DNA of 64,000 bases from a bacterium (GTDB lineage Bacteria > Planctomycetota > Planctomycetia > Planctomycetales > Planctomycetaceae), in NCBI GenBank assembly GCA_016125225.1, contig WGME01000013.1, forward strand, positions 124,001-188,000. The letters run 5' to 3'. Position numbers and translations under genes: made by a program. Shown piece after piece: positions 18,060-27,389 of the stretch. How positions within the stretch are numbered: the stretch's first letter is position 1; each line of letters opens with the position of its first letter. The notes beneath the pieces were generated by a model. It was not told where the DNA came from, did not search any database, and saw nothing but the letters and a program-made list of their open reading frames with translations.

Positions 18060-19463
18060 TCAGCGAAATTGCTCGCCATCCAGCTTGTGGTTCTTCATCA
18101 AACGGTACAACGTGCCACGGGGGAGTTCCGCTTCTTCGGCTGCGGCTTTCACATTGCCGTGATGTTTCGCCAGAAGCTGGGTGAGATACTCTGCTTCAAA
18201 GCGTTGAACACAAAGTTCGCGCTGAGCGAAAAAACCGCGAGCGGCATTCGTGGCATCGTGCCCCGACCGGTCCGCGGGTTCTCCCGCACTGGCGATCAAT
18301 TCATCCGGCAGATCATCGAGCGAGATCATGGAACGCTGGGTCAGGGCAATTCCGCGTCGGATGACGTTCTGCAGTTCGCGAATGTTGCCGGGCCAGCGGT
18401 AGTGCGACATCACGTTGTAAGCCTCAGGGGAGAGGCCGACCACTTGCTTCCCCATTTCCCGGCTGAAACGCTGAGAGAAATGTTCCGCGATCAGGCCGAG
18501 ATCATCGCCCCGGTTGCGTAACGGTGGTAAATCAACGCGGACGACATTGATCCGATAGTACAAGTCCTCGCGGAACAGCTTCTCGCGGATCATCTGTTCC
18601 AGGTCACGAGCAGTCGCTGCGACAATTCGCACGTTGACTTTGATTTCTTCCCGACCGCCGACACGTCGCAGTTTTCGCTCCTGGAGAGTTCTCAAGAGCT
18701 TCGCCTGCAACATCAGCGGGAGTTCGCCCACTTCGTCGAGGAAGAAGGTGCCGCCGTCCGCATATTCGAGCAGGCCAATGCGCCGACTGTCCGCCCCGGT
18801 AAAGGCTCCTTTTTCGTGGCCGAAGAATTCACTTTCAAGCAGGTTTTCCGGAATCGCCCCGCAATCGACTGCCACAAAAGGATGCTGGGCACGGCGACTG
18901 CGGTGATGAATCGAGCGGGCGACTAATTCTTTTCCGGTCCCCGTTTCCCCACGGATGAGGATATCGACGTCGGTCGGAGCGACCTGGTTGATCGTTTCAA
19001 ACACCTTGCGCATCTGAGGACTGCTGCCGACAAAGTCGTCGAACTGATGGGGCAGTTCCCGTTGCCGTCGTAAAATGTCGGCTTCAAGCGTGGTGCGTCG
19101 CAACGACAACAGCTGTTCGATGGCCGCCCGCAATTCGCCCGTGGCGATGGGTTCCAGCAGGAGATCTCCGGCCCCCAGCCGCAGTCCGCGTGTGGCGAGC
19201 GTGACATCGGCTGACTGAGCCACCAGTAACACCGGCAGTTCTCGGTCGACCTCGCGAATGGTCGCCAGATGCTGCAGCCCATCGCGATCGGGTGGGCGAT
19301 GCGCGATCACCAGAAGATCGGGCCAACCGGCTTCAATTCGTTGGTCGGCCGTCTCGGCATCGGCTACGTGCTCAATTTCCCAGGACTCGACCGCCTGCAG
19401 GTCTGCCAGCCAGGGTTCCGCAGCATGCGGGTCATCGACGATCAGGATGCGGGCCGATTTCAT
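18060..19463 (-). CDS. NtrC-family sigma-54 activator with degenerate receiver domain
   Basis: A 467-residue bacterial enhancer-binding protein. The AAA+ domain has Walker A GETGTGKE (172-179), the sigma-54 contact loop GAFTGA (219-224), Walker B TFFLDE (239-244), and the family WPGNIRELQN. A Fis-type helix-turn-helix closes the protein (GNVKAAAEEAELPRGTLYRL). The N-terminal 120 residues look like a receiver and keep the acidic pair Asp10-Asp11. The phosphoacceptor position is Ala54, the Thr/Ser position Ala82 and the Lys position Glu104, so phosphorylation is unlikely. It lies upstream of the P-II genes on the same strand with no histidine kinase partner. Confidence 0.9.
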   Translation of the reverse strand: MKSARILIVDDPHAAEPWLADLQAVESWEIEHVADAETADQRIEAGWPDLLVIAHRPPDRDGLQHLATIREVDRELPVLLVAQSADVTLATRGLRLGAGDLLLEPIATGELRAAIEQLLSLRRTTLEADILRRQRELPHQFDDFVGSSPQMRKVFETINQVAPTDVDILIRGETGTGKELVARSIHHRSRRAQHPFVAVDCGAIPENLLESEFFGHEKGAFTGADSRRIGLLEYADGGTFFLDEVGELPLMLQAKLLRTLQERKLRRVGGREEIKVNVRIVAATARDLEQMIREKLFREDLYYRINVVRVDLPPLRNRGDDLGLIAEHFSQRFSREMGKQVVGLSPEAYNVMSHYRWPGNIRELQNVIRRGIALTQRSMISLDDLPDELIASAGEPADRSGHDATNAARGFFAQRELCVQRFEAEYLTQLLAKHHGNVKAAAEEAELPRGTLYRLMKNHKLDGEQFR

Positions 19464-19646
19464 AAGCGATCGTCGATGAAACTCCTACGAGGTCAGAAGC
19501 TGCTATCTTACCGCCGCTCTGTCGTGGCTGTCGATTCGTATTCGTCCTCGAATTGTGGCTTTGCGGACTTTCGGAAGGGGGCATGGGTCGCTTAGGCTGT
19601 CGCTGCAAAGGCAGGGCACCAGTTACGAGCAAGATCGAGTTTCGGC

Positions 19647-20564
19647 ATGGCAGCGTGGATTATCGGACTAGCGGGTCTGTTCGGCGGGTTGGCTGCCTAT
19701 TGGCTGGAACGTCGGATTGCCTGGGAACGACGCGGCCTGGCCATGCCGGTGTCCCCGACTTGGCTGATCCGGCTGCGTCCGGTGCTGGTGACGCTCGCCA
19801 TCATGGGGCTGTCAGCAGCCACACTCACGGCGGAATGGCAATTCCAATCGTTGAACACCCCGGAAGTGCAGCCTTCTGAGCATGGACGTGTGGCTCGAAC
19901 GGTCTATCATGTCGTTCTGGTAGCGTTGTTGGTGCTCGGAACGGTGATTGACCTGGATTGTTATCTGCTTCCCGATGCGATCACGATGACGGGGCTCGCG
20001 ATGGGTGTGCTGGGAGCGGTGATCTTTCAGGAATTGCAGATTGCCCACCTCTGGGTTGATTGGGTGTATGCCGTTCCACAACTGCGAGGGCCATATATTC
20101 CAGTCTGGTACGACCAATACCGCTGGTTGCACGCGCTGCTGTGGTCGGTCACAGGAGCTACCTGTGGAGCCGGGGTGACGCAAGGTGTCCGCTGGCTCAG
20201 TCGGCGAATTCTCGGGCAGGAGGCTATGGGCCTGGGTGATGTCACCTTCATGGCGATGATCGGGAGCTTCCTAGGCTGGCAAGCGGTCCTGATCATTTTC
20301 ACCGTGGCACCTCTGACGGGCCTCTGCTTTGCCATCGCGGGGCGACTGCTGGCGAATCGGCCGTACTTGCCGTATGGCCCCTGTCTGGCTGCCGCGACCG
20401 TGATCGTCTTATTTGGATGGTCGTGGTTTTGGGCAGAAACCCGCTCGCTGTTCAGCGACCTGACGGGACTGGGGATCATCCTCGCCGCTGCCCTTGGGAC
20501 ATTGTGCCTGCTGTTACTCGGGCTGAGAGCCTATCGCCAGATCCCTACCGGGATTTCGACTTAG
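19647..20564 (+). CDS. prepilin peptidase (A24 family aspartic protease)
   Basis: A polytopic membrane protease of 305 residues that cleaves type IV prepilin and pseudopilin leaders. The two catalytic regions are visible: TVIDLDCYLLPDAIT (about 99-113, Asp102/Asp104) and the GxGD motif MGLGDVTFMAMIG (Asp198). It has about seven or eight hydrophobic segments. The N-terminal zinc/methyltransferase region with two CxxC pairs found in GspO/PilD is missing, so it may cleave without N-methylating. Its likely substrates are the pseudopilins encoded at 51395-53899. It is transcribed divergently from the NtrC-like gene. Confidence 0.9.
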   Translation: MAAWIIGLAGLFGGLAAYWLERRIAWERRGLAMPVSPTWLIRLRPVLVTLAIMGLSAATLTAEWQFQSLNTPEVQPSEHGRVARTVYHVVLVALLVLGTVIDLDCYLLPDAITMTGLAMGVLGAVIFQELQIAHLWVDWVYAVPQLRGPYIPVWYDQYRWLHALLWSVTGATCGAGVTQGVRWLSRRILGQEAMGLGDVTFMAMIGSFLGWQAVLIIFTVAPLTGLCFAIAGRLLANRPYLPYGPCLAAATVIVLFGWSWFWAETRSLFSDLTGLGIILAAALGTLCLLLLGLRAYRQIPTGIST

Positions 20565-21071
20565 ACGGAGAACTGCTTACCAGGCCACGGAGGACTCAGG
20601 AGAGAGGGCCGGAACTACTTCCAGAAAATCTGCAAGCACCTCCGCCCCTACCCCTCTCTCCCAAGTACGCCGTGTTCTCTCTCGCCGGCTGGCGATATTC
20701 CGCCATTTGGTGAACGGAAACTATTACGGAGTCGTAATCGCATTGTGACAACCAGATTTTCCAATCTGCGAATCTCGACTCAGATTTTCCGATGAAGGCA
20801 AGCCGATGCGGGAAATCGCTTTGCGCGTTCCCTGGGCAGAGCCTGACCAAATGACCGACACGAGGGCAATCCGGGCGGCATCCGTCCATGCCATCAGCCG
20901 GTCAGGAAAATGCCGTCCTTAGCGGGGTTTTGAAAGAAACGTCCCACACAGGCCGAAAGTTTTCTGGAAATTCACACCGTGGCATATCCGTTGCTCATTC
21001 GACGCTATTGTCCCACCCCAGCCAGAAAATCGTCCTGCAAACTGGTTACGCCCCATCCAAGGATCGGGTCA
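20565..21071. other. 507-base spacer with a degenerate REP-like inverted repeat
   Basis: No credible gene is seen here. Near its start GGAGAGAGGG (20599-20608) pairs with CCCTCTCTCC (20652-20661), and the right side, CCCCTACCCCTCTCTCCC, closely resembles the reverse complement of the left REP-like arm at 8350-8372. It probably is a decayed copy of that element, though it could act as a bidirectional terminator. The remainder shows nothing recognisable. Confidence 0.5.
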
Positions 21072-21401
21072 ATGGCATCCGTCATCTCACCGCCGACGTC
21101 TAGCAGCGTGGTATTCGACTACCTCGTGCTGGGCGATCTGCGCGAGTTGCTGGATCAGTCGAACGACACGTGCCATTGCCGGTGGCTGATTGCGGTCCTG
21201 GACCGTCTTTTGACGGACCGTCCCACGTTAGATCAGGTGGTGCTGCTGACAGGGGGACGCAGCGAGCAGGCCGACTCCGACTTCTACGCCAAGCTGCAGC
21301 GTCTGCGGGACCGCGTGGCTCACCGTAAGCCGTATCTCATTCTGGCCAATGAAATTCGGTGCGATTTGCAGGCCCTGTTCGGCCCGAGTCTGCGGTCCTG
21401 A
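21072..21401 (+). CDS. small unknown cytoplasmic protein
   Basis: A 109-residue protein starting at the ATG of 21072 (MASVISPPTSSSVVFDYLVL). It is Leu/Asp/Arg-rich and predicted helical (LRELLDQSNDTCHCRWLIAV, then LDRLLTDRPTLDQVV), without signal peptide, membrane segment or recognised motif. The open frame extends upstream to 20979, but that part is Arg/Ser-rich and unlike a domain. Coding quality looks real, with third-position GC bias like its neighbours; function unknown. It converges with the Ser/Thr kinase gene 52 bases away. Confidence 0.55.
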   Translation: MASVISPPTSSSVVFDYLVLGDLRELLDQSNDTCHCRWLIAVLDRLLTDRPTLDQVVLLTGGRSEQADSDFYAKLQRLRDRVAHRKPYLILANEIRCDLQALFGPSLRS

Positions 21402-21453
21402 GTCCCTCGTGACTCTCTGCTCAGCATTCCCGCTTGGCGGCCAAATCCCGCTA

Positions 21454-23082
21454 CTATTGCTCACTGCGTCGGCCGCGTCGGGTCGCTTCGAGTTGTTCGC
21501 GGGCATGGTCGACAAATGTGCGGAGTTCCTGATTGTCGGAGTACAAGGTGACCACACTGTTCCAGATGGTCCGCGCTTCAAAGACTTTGCCTTCGTCAGC
21601 CGCGGCGTCGGCCCGGGCTAAGGCCTGTTCGATGATCTGCACGCGATCGAGCTTGTCGCCCCCCGCCACCGTGATTTCCGCGATTTTCTGCTTCGCCAGC
21701 AGCACATAAACCCGCTCATCCGGCCGATTGGCCAGCAATTCGACCATGCTTTCGTAGACTTCCAGGGCGGAGACACGATCTTCGATACCCCCCGAAAGAT
21801 ACTTCTGGGCTTCGAGGAAGAGCCGCTCTCCCTCGGACTTCGCGGGGCGCGGGCCACGGTTACGGGCCTGCTGCTCGGCAAAGTACATATCGGCTTTATC
21901 CAACAACTGCTGGGCTTCAACAGCATGAGTTCCCTGCGGAAAGCGTTGCAGCAATTCCGGCAGATACTTGTTCTTGGCATCGACCCAGCGTGTGGGGTCT
22001 TTCTCGGCCATCAGAGCCTGAGCCCGCGACCATAAATAACCTTCGCTGGGATAGAGAGCCCGTTGGATCTGCCAGGCGATCAACCCGACGACGATGGTCA
22101 GGCAAGCCGCGAGAAACCAGAGCTTCTCGTAGATTGGCACCTGTTCCTGCTTCTTTTTTTTCTTCTTCTTTCGGGTGGGGTCGAGTTTCGTTGTTCCGTC
22201 AACACCCGCCGTTTTCGTGACTCCGCCAGCTAATGTTTCGCCCACCAGACTGGCCTGGCGCGAAACCTTCTCGATGACGTCGTCAATGGCGACCTGCAGG
22301 GCCAACGCATCGAAAATCCGCTCTTCGGGGTCTTTTTCCAAGAGCCGATCGACCAGTTCTTCCAGCCAGATAGGAATGTCGGGGGCGAGTGAACTGACCC
22401 GTGGCGGATCGTCTTGCAGGTGTTTGACCAACAGCTCCCCCGCGTTGTCGCTGTCGAACGGTGTTTCTCCCGTGAGCATTTCGAAGAGAACGCAACCGAG
22501 GGCGTAAAGATCGGTTCTCCGATCGACCGGGGGCTTGCCACGAATCTGTTCGGGGGCCATGTAGGCATAGGTGCCGACAGTCTTGCCCGCAGCGGTCAAA
22601 GCCGTCGCGGTGGTATCACGAGCAATCCCGAAGTCGGTGAGTTTGACCTGGCCATCAGGACTGAGAAGCAGATTGGCCGGTTTCAAATCGCGATGAATGA
22701 CCCCCGCGGTATGAGCATGTTCCAAAGCTTCGGCGACCTGGCGGGCAATGCCAATGGCTTCTTCCCAAGGCAACCGTTTTCGCTGTTTAAGGACACCCTC
22801 CAGCGACCCGCCCTGGACCAACTCCATGGCATAGAACCGCTGTGTTCCCACTTTCCCGCCACCAAAGTACCGGACGATATGGGGGTGCTGCAGTTTTTTG
22901 AGGATGGCGATCTCACGTTCGAACCGCTGCTGCACCTGCGGCGAATCGTTGACATCGGGGGAGAGAACTTTAATGGCGCACGGGATGCCCGTTTTGGTGT
23001 AAGTGGCTCGATAGACCACGCCCATGCCCCCGGTGCCAATTCTGTCACCGAGTTCGAACGGACCAATCATCCGCTTCGACAT
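21454..23082 (-). CDS. membrane-anchored eukaryotic-type Ser/Thr protein kinase
   Basis: A 542-residue Hanks-type kinase. The N-terminal catalytic domain has the glycine loop RIGTGGMGVVY (14-24), ATP-binding Lys38 (CAIKVL), catalytic HRDLKPAN (130-137), DFG (150-152) and APEQ (176-179). A run of seven lysines (305-311) precedes a single transmembrane helix at about 321-337, so the kinase faces the cytoplasm. The extracytoplasmic part is about 200 residues, helical, with TPR-like spacing (YLPELLQRFPQGTHAVEAQQ). This layout is common in planctomycetes. The substrate is unknown. Confidence 0.92.
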   Translation of the reverse strand: MSKRMIGPFELGDRIGTGGMGVVYRATYTKTGIPCAIKVLSPDVNDSPQVQQRFEREIAILKKLQHPHIVRYFGGGKVGTQRFYAMELVQGGSLEGVLKQRKRLPWEEAIGIARQVAEALEHAHTAGVIHRDLKPANLLLSPDGQVKLTDFGIARDTTATALTAAGKTVGTYAYMAPEQIRGKPPVDRRTDLYALGCVLFEMLTGETPFDSDNAGELLVKHLQDDPPRVSSLAPDIPIWLEELVDRLLEKDPEERIFDALALQVAIDDVIEKVSRQASLVGETLAGGVTKTAGVDGTTKLDPTRKKKKKKKQEQVPIYEKLWFLAACLTIVVGLIAWQIQRALYPSEGYLWSRAQALMAEKDPTRWVDAKNKYLPELLQRFPQGTHAVEAQQLLDKADMYFAEQQARNRGPRPAKSEGERLFLEAQKYLSGGIEDRVSALEVYESMVELLANRPDERVYVLLAKQKIAEITVAGGDKLDRVQIIEQALARADAAADEGKVFEARTIWNSVVTLYSDNQELRTFVDHAREQLEATRRGRRSEQ

Positions 23083-23300
23083 GGAACAACCTATCCCGCG
23101 ATGTGGCTGTGAAAAGGAACTGCGCTAGGACCTGTAGAACGGTAGCCTGTAGGTGAGACGAGGATGAGGGGGCAGCATCGTCTGAAACCCGGAACCGGCG
23201 TGTCGTACTGCGAACTATCTTATTCTGATTGGCCCGATATCGCGACGCAACGCCGTTCTCGGCACTCAACGGGAAACTGCTGGAAGTCTGCACACCTGGG

Positions 23301-24908
23301 TTACTGCACCAGCGGGGCAAAACGACGGACAATCTCACGGGCACTCCGTAACCCATCGACTGCGGCGCTCACAATTCCTCCGGCGTAACCTGCCCCTTCT
23401 CCCACGGGGTACAGGCCGGAAATTGTCGGACATTCGCGGGTCTCAAGATCACGGTCCATGCGAATCGGTGAACTGCCCCGCATTTCTGGACCGACGAGAA
23501 TGGCCTGCTTCAAAAAGTCTCCCTTGAGTTTGCCATCCATGATCGGCAAAGCCTGACGCAGAGCCGCAACGACGACCGGTGGTAGAACAGCGTCTAACGC
23601 CAGGGGAGACTGCCCGCGTTGATACGAACAGTCGTACTGAGTTCCCGGAGCGGGAGCACGCGCTGCAAGGAATTCTCTCGCGGACTGCACCGGCGTGAAA
23701 TAATTCCCCCCCGCCAACTGAAACGCGGCGGCTTCATACCGGCGTTGCAGAAACATGCCAGCTAAAGGATGGTCGCTGCCAAATTCTTCTGGATTGAGCG
23801 TCACCATCACGCCACTGTTAGCGAAGGGCGTATCGTGCCGGGAGTTGCTCATGCCGTTCGAGCAGAAACAGTCGGGTTCAGAAATGCTGGGGATAATGAT
23901 GCCTCCGGCACACATGCAGAAGGTGAAGACATCGCGCGAGCCCCGAGCCTGCAGCGTGTAGTCCGCCGCGCCCAGCAGTTGTTCGTAGGCGGGTTTGCCA
24001 TACTTGTGGTGATTGATCTGCCGCTGCGGTTGTTCGATCCGCAATCCCAACTGAAAGGCTTTCGGCTGAATGGGCACCTGCAAGCCGTGCAGTATTTCGA
24101 TCGTGTCGCGGGCACTATGACCAATGGCCAGCACGACCAGAGAACTGGCCAGAGAACCGCAATTCGTCTGCACACCCACAACGCGGCCGTTCTGCAGGTC
24201 GAGTCGTTCCAATGCACATCCAAAACGATACTCGCCGCCGAGCGCTTCAATCTTGCGACGAAAGTTACGGCAGATCATCGGGAGCTTATTGCTGCCGAGG
24301 TGAGGACGGTTCTCGTACACGATCGAGGCTCGGCCGCCGCATTCCACGAATCGCTCAAGCACCCAGTCGACATCGGGGCCTTCCAGTCGGCAAGTCAGCT
24401 TGCCATCGCTGAAGCACCCGGCTCCGCCTTCGCCAAACAGGTAGTTGTTATGCAGTTCAAACGGACCACCGGCATCGAACGCACGGACCGCAGGCACGCG
24501 TTCTTTCACCGGTTGCCCACGTTCCAGAATGATGGGACGATACCCCTTCCAGGCGAGGTAATAACCCGCCAACAGACCGGCTGGCCCTGAACCGACGACA
24601 ATGGGACGGTTTTCGAGGGCAGCCGGGCCCGGTTCCGGATCATCGAATATCGGGGCCACATACGGCTGCACGTCGCCATGCAACTTTGCCTGCACGCGGG
24701 GCGACTGCAGCACTTCGGTGGGAAGGTCAACCGTAGCGGAATAGACGAATTGCAGATCACGAGCCGAGCGGGCGTCGAGACTCTTTTTCAGAATACGCCA
24801 GCGCAAGAGATCGTGGGGCTGCACACCCAACCGGCGTGCCGCCAGTCGTGGCAACTCGGCTTCGGGCGCCTCAACGGAGAGTCGCAGATTCGCAATACGG
24901 AGTGACAT
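23301..24908 (-). CDS. NAD(P)/FAD-dependent dehydrogenase, COG2509-like
   Basis: A 535-residue flavoprotein. After about 100 N-terminal residues typical of uncharacterised FAD-dependent dehydrogenases (MSLRIANLRLSVEAPE), the dinucleotide-binding loop is VVGSGPAGLLAGYYLAWKG, followed by the signature NNYLFGEGGAGCFSDGKLTC and a later FAD loop ending YPVGEGAGYAGGI. The catalytic substrate is not known for this family. The ATG at 24908 is chosen because the conserved N-terminus begins there. It is a single gene, 38 bases downstream of the AAA+ regulator on the same strand, so the two may form a unit. Confidence 0.85.
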   Translation of the reverse strand: MSLRIANLRLSVEAPEAELPRLAARRLGVQPHDLLRWRILKKSLDARSARDLQFVYSATVDLPTEVLQSPRVQAKLHGDVQPYVAPIFDDPEPGPAALENRPIVVGSGPAGLLAGYYLAWKGYRPIILERGQPVKERVPAVRAFDAGGPFELHNNYLFGEGGAGCFSDGKLTCRLEGPDVDWVLERFVECGGRASIVYENRPHLGSNKLPMICRNFRRKIEALGGEYRFGCALERLDLQNGRVVGVQTNCGSLASSLVVLAIGHSARDTIEILHGLQVPIQPKAFQLGLRIEQPQRQINHHKYGKPAYEQLLGAADYTLQARGSRDVFTFCMCAGGIIIPSISEPDCFCSNGMSNSRHDTPFANSGVMVTLNPEEFGSDHPLAGMFLQRRYEAAAFQLAGGNYFTPVQSAREFLAARAPAPGTQYDCSYQRGQSPLALDAVLPPVVVAALRQALPIMDGKLKGDFLKQAILVGPEMRGSSPIRMDRDLETRECPTISGLYPVGEGAGYAGGIVSAAVDGLRSAREIVRRFAPLVQ

Positions 24909-24946
24909 GGGCGATCTATGTGTGAGCACAGTTCTCTAAACGTGGC

Positions 24947-26374
24947 CTAAGATGGCGGTTTTGCGGGGTCGGAATCAAGTCGCTCTCCCGACGAGTCTGG
25001 GGTTCTCAAGCCCAATTGATCCATTCGTCGATACAATCGCGCCCGCGGAATCTGCAGCCATTCTGCTGTCTGCGTGATGTGGTTTTGAGTGTCTGCTAGA
25101 GCCTGTTGAATCAGATTCCGTTCGGTTTCCTCTAGAATCTGATCGAGCCCGCGCGAGGGAACCCGCACTGGTCCCAGACGCTGAGCATCTTGTCCCGCCC
25201 GGAAGCGAAACGGCAGGTGCACTAGCGAGATTTGTCCTGTCGTGCAGGCCGCATGAGCTTCCTCAACCACCTTGCGAAATTCATCCAGATTGCCGGGCCA
25301 GCGATACCGTTCCCATTGGGTCCAGACATCATCGGCCACGCCATTTACGTGTTGTGGCTGATTACGATTGCACTGTTCCACAAAGAATTGGCCAAGGGTT
25401 TTGATGTCGGTTCCTCGTTCGCGCAGCGGCGGCAATTCGATCGTCAACGCGGACAGGCAGTACCACATGTCACGCGAGAACACATCTTCAGCGATCAATG
25501 TCTCGATTGGAGCCGATGTGGCGGCAATGACACGGACGGTTGACTCGTTCGACGAACGCTGCAGCAGCGTCAACAAGCGTTCCTGCAGATCGGCGGGGGC
25601 AGCGTCAATGTCATTCAGATACCAAGTGGTGATGGTGGGAGCGTCATCTTTCTCGGGCCTCGACTCCGTTTCCAGCGCTCGCTTGATGAGTAGCTTCAGT
25701 TCATTCGTCGGGGTCAAGCGGCAATCGAACCATTGAAACGTGGCGGTGGCTGGCATTCCGGTTTGATGAATCGACCGGGCCAGGTGTTCTTTACCAGTCC
25801 CCGGTTCGCCACGCAGGCACACGGGCGAGCGGGTTTGCCGGGCCAGTTGAGCCTGCGTCAAGACTCGCAGCATCGCGGGGCAGCGGCCAATCACCGACTT
25901 CTCGCCGAAGCGGCGGCGATGTTCATAGCGTAACGCCGAGAGTTCGGCAGAGAGCGATGGAAAAATGTCGGGCACGGGGAGATTGGCCGACCAGGGGGGC
26001 TCCAATTCGATGATGCCCAGTATCGCCAATAGACCGTCCGCGTCTGTCCCACGAATGGGCCAAAACTGAATGACTCTGGATTCCGGTGCGGCTCGCTGAT
26101 GCGGCCAGGTGATGCGGCAACGCGCCGCTTGGCCCTGCCAGACGACGTCGGGCGGGTTCATCGCCGCCAGAAGAGCCTCGACCGTGTGATCATCGGGATT
26201 GGAAAGGCTCAAGGCCTTTTGTCCCAGGACTTCCGCAGCAGGCCAACCCGAGGAGGTTTCGCAGCCATGATTGAACAGCACGACTCGATGCTGAGAATTG
26301 ACCACGAACATCGGGGTCAGGGAATCCCGCAGCCAGACAAGACTCCGAGTTGTGGATGAACGTCGAGTAGTCAT
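24947..26374 (-). CDS. PAS-AAA+-Fis regulator lacking the sigma-54 contact loop
   Basis: A 475-residue protein with the architecture of an enhancer-binding protein but a reduced motor. A PAS domain occupies about 14-90 (LTPMFVVNSQHRVVLFNHGC). Walker A is intact (GEPGTGKEH, 189-197), yet the GAFTGA loop is absent, and the Walker B region reads TWYLNDIDAAP where family members have FLDEVGELP. WPGNLDEFRKVV and a C-terminal Fis-type helix-turn-helix (HITQTAEWLQIPRARLYRRM) remain. The ATG at 26374 has AGGA seven bases upstream. It may act as a DNA-binding regulator without sigma-54 remodelling (inference). It could be co-transcribed with the flavoprotein gene. Confidence 0.85.
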   Translation of the reverse strand: MTTRRSSTTRSLVWLRDSLTPMFVVNSQHRVVLFNHGCETSSGWPAAEVLGQKALSLSNPDDHTVEALLAAMNPPDVVWQGQAARCRITWPHQRAAPESRVIQFWPIRGTDADGLLAILGIIELEPPWSANLPVPDIFPSLSAELSALRYEHRRRFGEKSVIGRCPAMLRVLTQAQLARQTRSPVCLRGEPGTGKEHLARSIHQTGMPATATFQWFDCRLTPTNELKLLIKRALETESRPEKDDAPTITTWYLNDIDAAPADLQERLLTLLQRSSNESTVRVIAATSAPIETLIAEDVFSRDMWYCLSALTIELPPLRERGTDIKTLGQFFVEQCNRNQPQHVNGVADDVWTQWERYRWPGNLDEFRKVVEEAHAACTTGQISLVHLPFRFRAGQDAQRLGPVRVPSRGLDQILEETERNLIQQALADTQNHITQTAEWLQIPRARLYRRMDQLGLRTPDSSGERLDSDPAKPPS

Positions 26375-26737
26375 GCAATTCCTGATGGCAAAGTCACGCC
26401 AGATTCCTACATCAGATAAGTGATCGGCAACAAGTTTCCGAATTTTTGCCGAACTGTGTTTGTTCGGTGACAATAAGCTGTCACCGCAAATCGCGAAAGT
26501 AGAACAGGTGTGCTTCAAACATTCTGAAACAGTAGTCGTGGAGTTAGCCAGACCCAAGGGCTGATTCTATTCGTTCCAGCGGAGACAAGGTTTCTATCTG
26601 TGAGTGGCCAGGAGATGGTCATGCTTACCCGGGTGGCGAACTTGGTTTCGAAAAGAAGTGTCTGAGGCAAACTCAATTCTAGGAATCTGGCAGGATATTG
26701 GTCGTCGATTGTGAATATAGGAGCCTTCAGTAGCGCG
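26375..26737. other. divergent promoter region between the PAS regulator and the zinc-ribbon gene
   Basis: Neither strand shows a gene with family features. The minus frame continues open upstream of 26374 but the peptide is Cys/His/Ser-rich without domain character. The region must hold promoters for both diverging genes; none is convincing by eye. Confidence 0.4.
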
Positions 26738-27043
26738 ATGCCATCGAATGAACCGGTGATGGCTGCTTGGCTTTATTGCCCCCGCTGCGGGCGGAGCGTG
26801 AGTTTCGGCAAGAGTTTGCAACAGGATTTGGTCCGGGTTGCCATCCAACTACAAATCCAACGCATCGGGACACAGATTCAATGTCGTAACTGTCGCTCAT
26901 CGTTTGTGTTACGTGAAATGCCCTGGGGTGATCCTTCGCCAGGGTCGGAAAACCTGGACGACGAGGAATCCCGGCAGGCGACCTCCAGCCCATCGGACCT
27001 TGAGGAGTTCATCGACTCGGCGGAACTGGATGACGAAGATTGA
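26738..27043 (+). CDS. small zinc-ribbon protein, unknown function
   Basis: About 101 residues. The first half carries a zinc-ribbon pair, LYCPRCGRSVSFG and IQCRNCRSSFVLREMPWGD, and the second half is very acidic (DLEEFIDSAELDDED) and likely disordered. This small ribbon plus acidic tail style is frequent in planctomycetes (zinc-ribbon regions also occur at 53923-55056 and 57198-58958). The start could be ATG 26738, ATG 26759 or GTG 26711; the ribbon is included in all. Role unknown; nucleic-acid or protein contact is a guess. Confidence 0.6.
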   Translation: MPSNEPVMAAWLYCPRCGRSVSFGKSLQQDLVRVAIQLQIQRIGTQIQCRNCRSSFVLREMPWGDPSPGSENLDDEESRQATSSPSDLEEFIDSAELDDED

Positions 27044-27389
27044 GGGTGGCAGATTCTGCCGATCTCGCACCAATCCCAGGCGACATCACCTCGATTCGTT
27101 CCGTGTGCTGAGGATTTCCTCAAGCTCGACTTGGCAATTTCTGCCTCTCTCGCTAAAACCCTCGCCGGTGTCGGCCCGGATGGTCGCGGTGGCTCATTCG
27201 CCATCCCTCCAGATTGGCCACACTCTCCCAATCTCCTGATCTCACATCTCGTTGGTTTGCCCGTTGACTCAAGGACCGTCTGGTCTCAAGGTCATCGTCT
27301 CGTCTCACATCCGCCGCTTCACGGTCGATGTCACGAGTACGGTTCCGTACGTCATCACGTCAGTAAATGGGCAGTTCCTGGAGCGATCG
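27044..27389. other. 346-base spacer upstream of the OmpA-like gene
   Basis: No gene is seen. A perfect palindrome GTACGG-TT-CCGTAC lies at 27337-27350, 39 bases before the OmpA-like start, and is a possible operator. A longer open frame reading in from 27252 is judged to be untranslated leader because it lacks any domain and precedes the lipoprotein signal. Confidence 0.4.
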
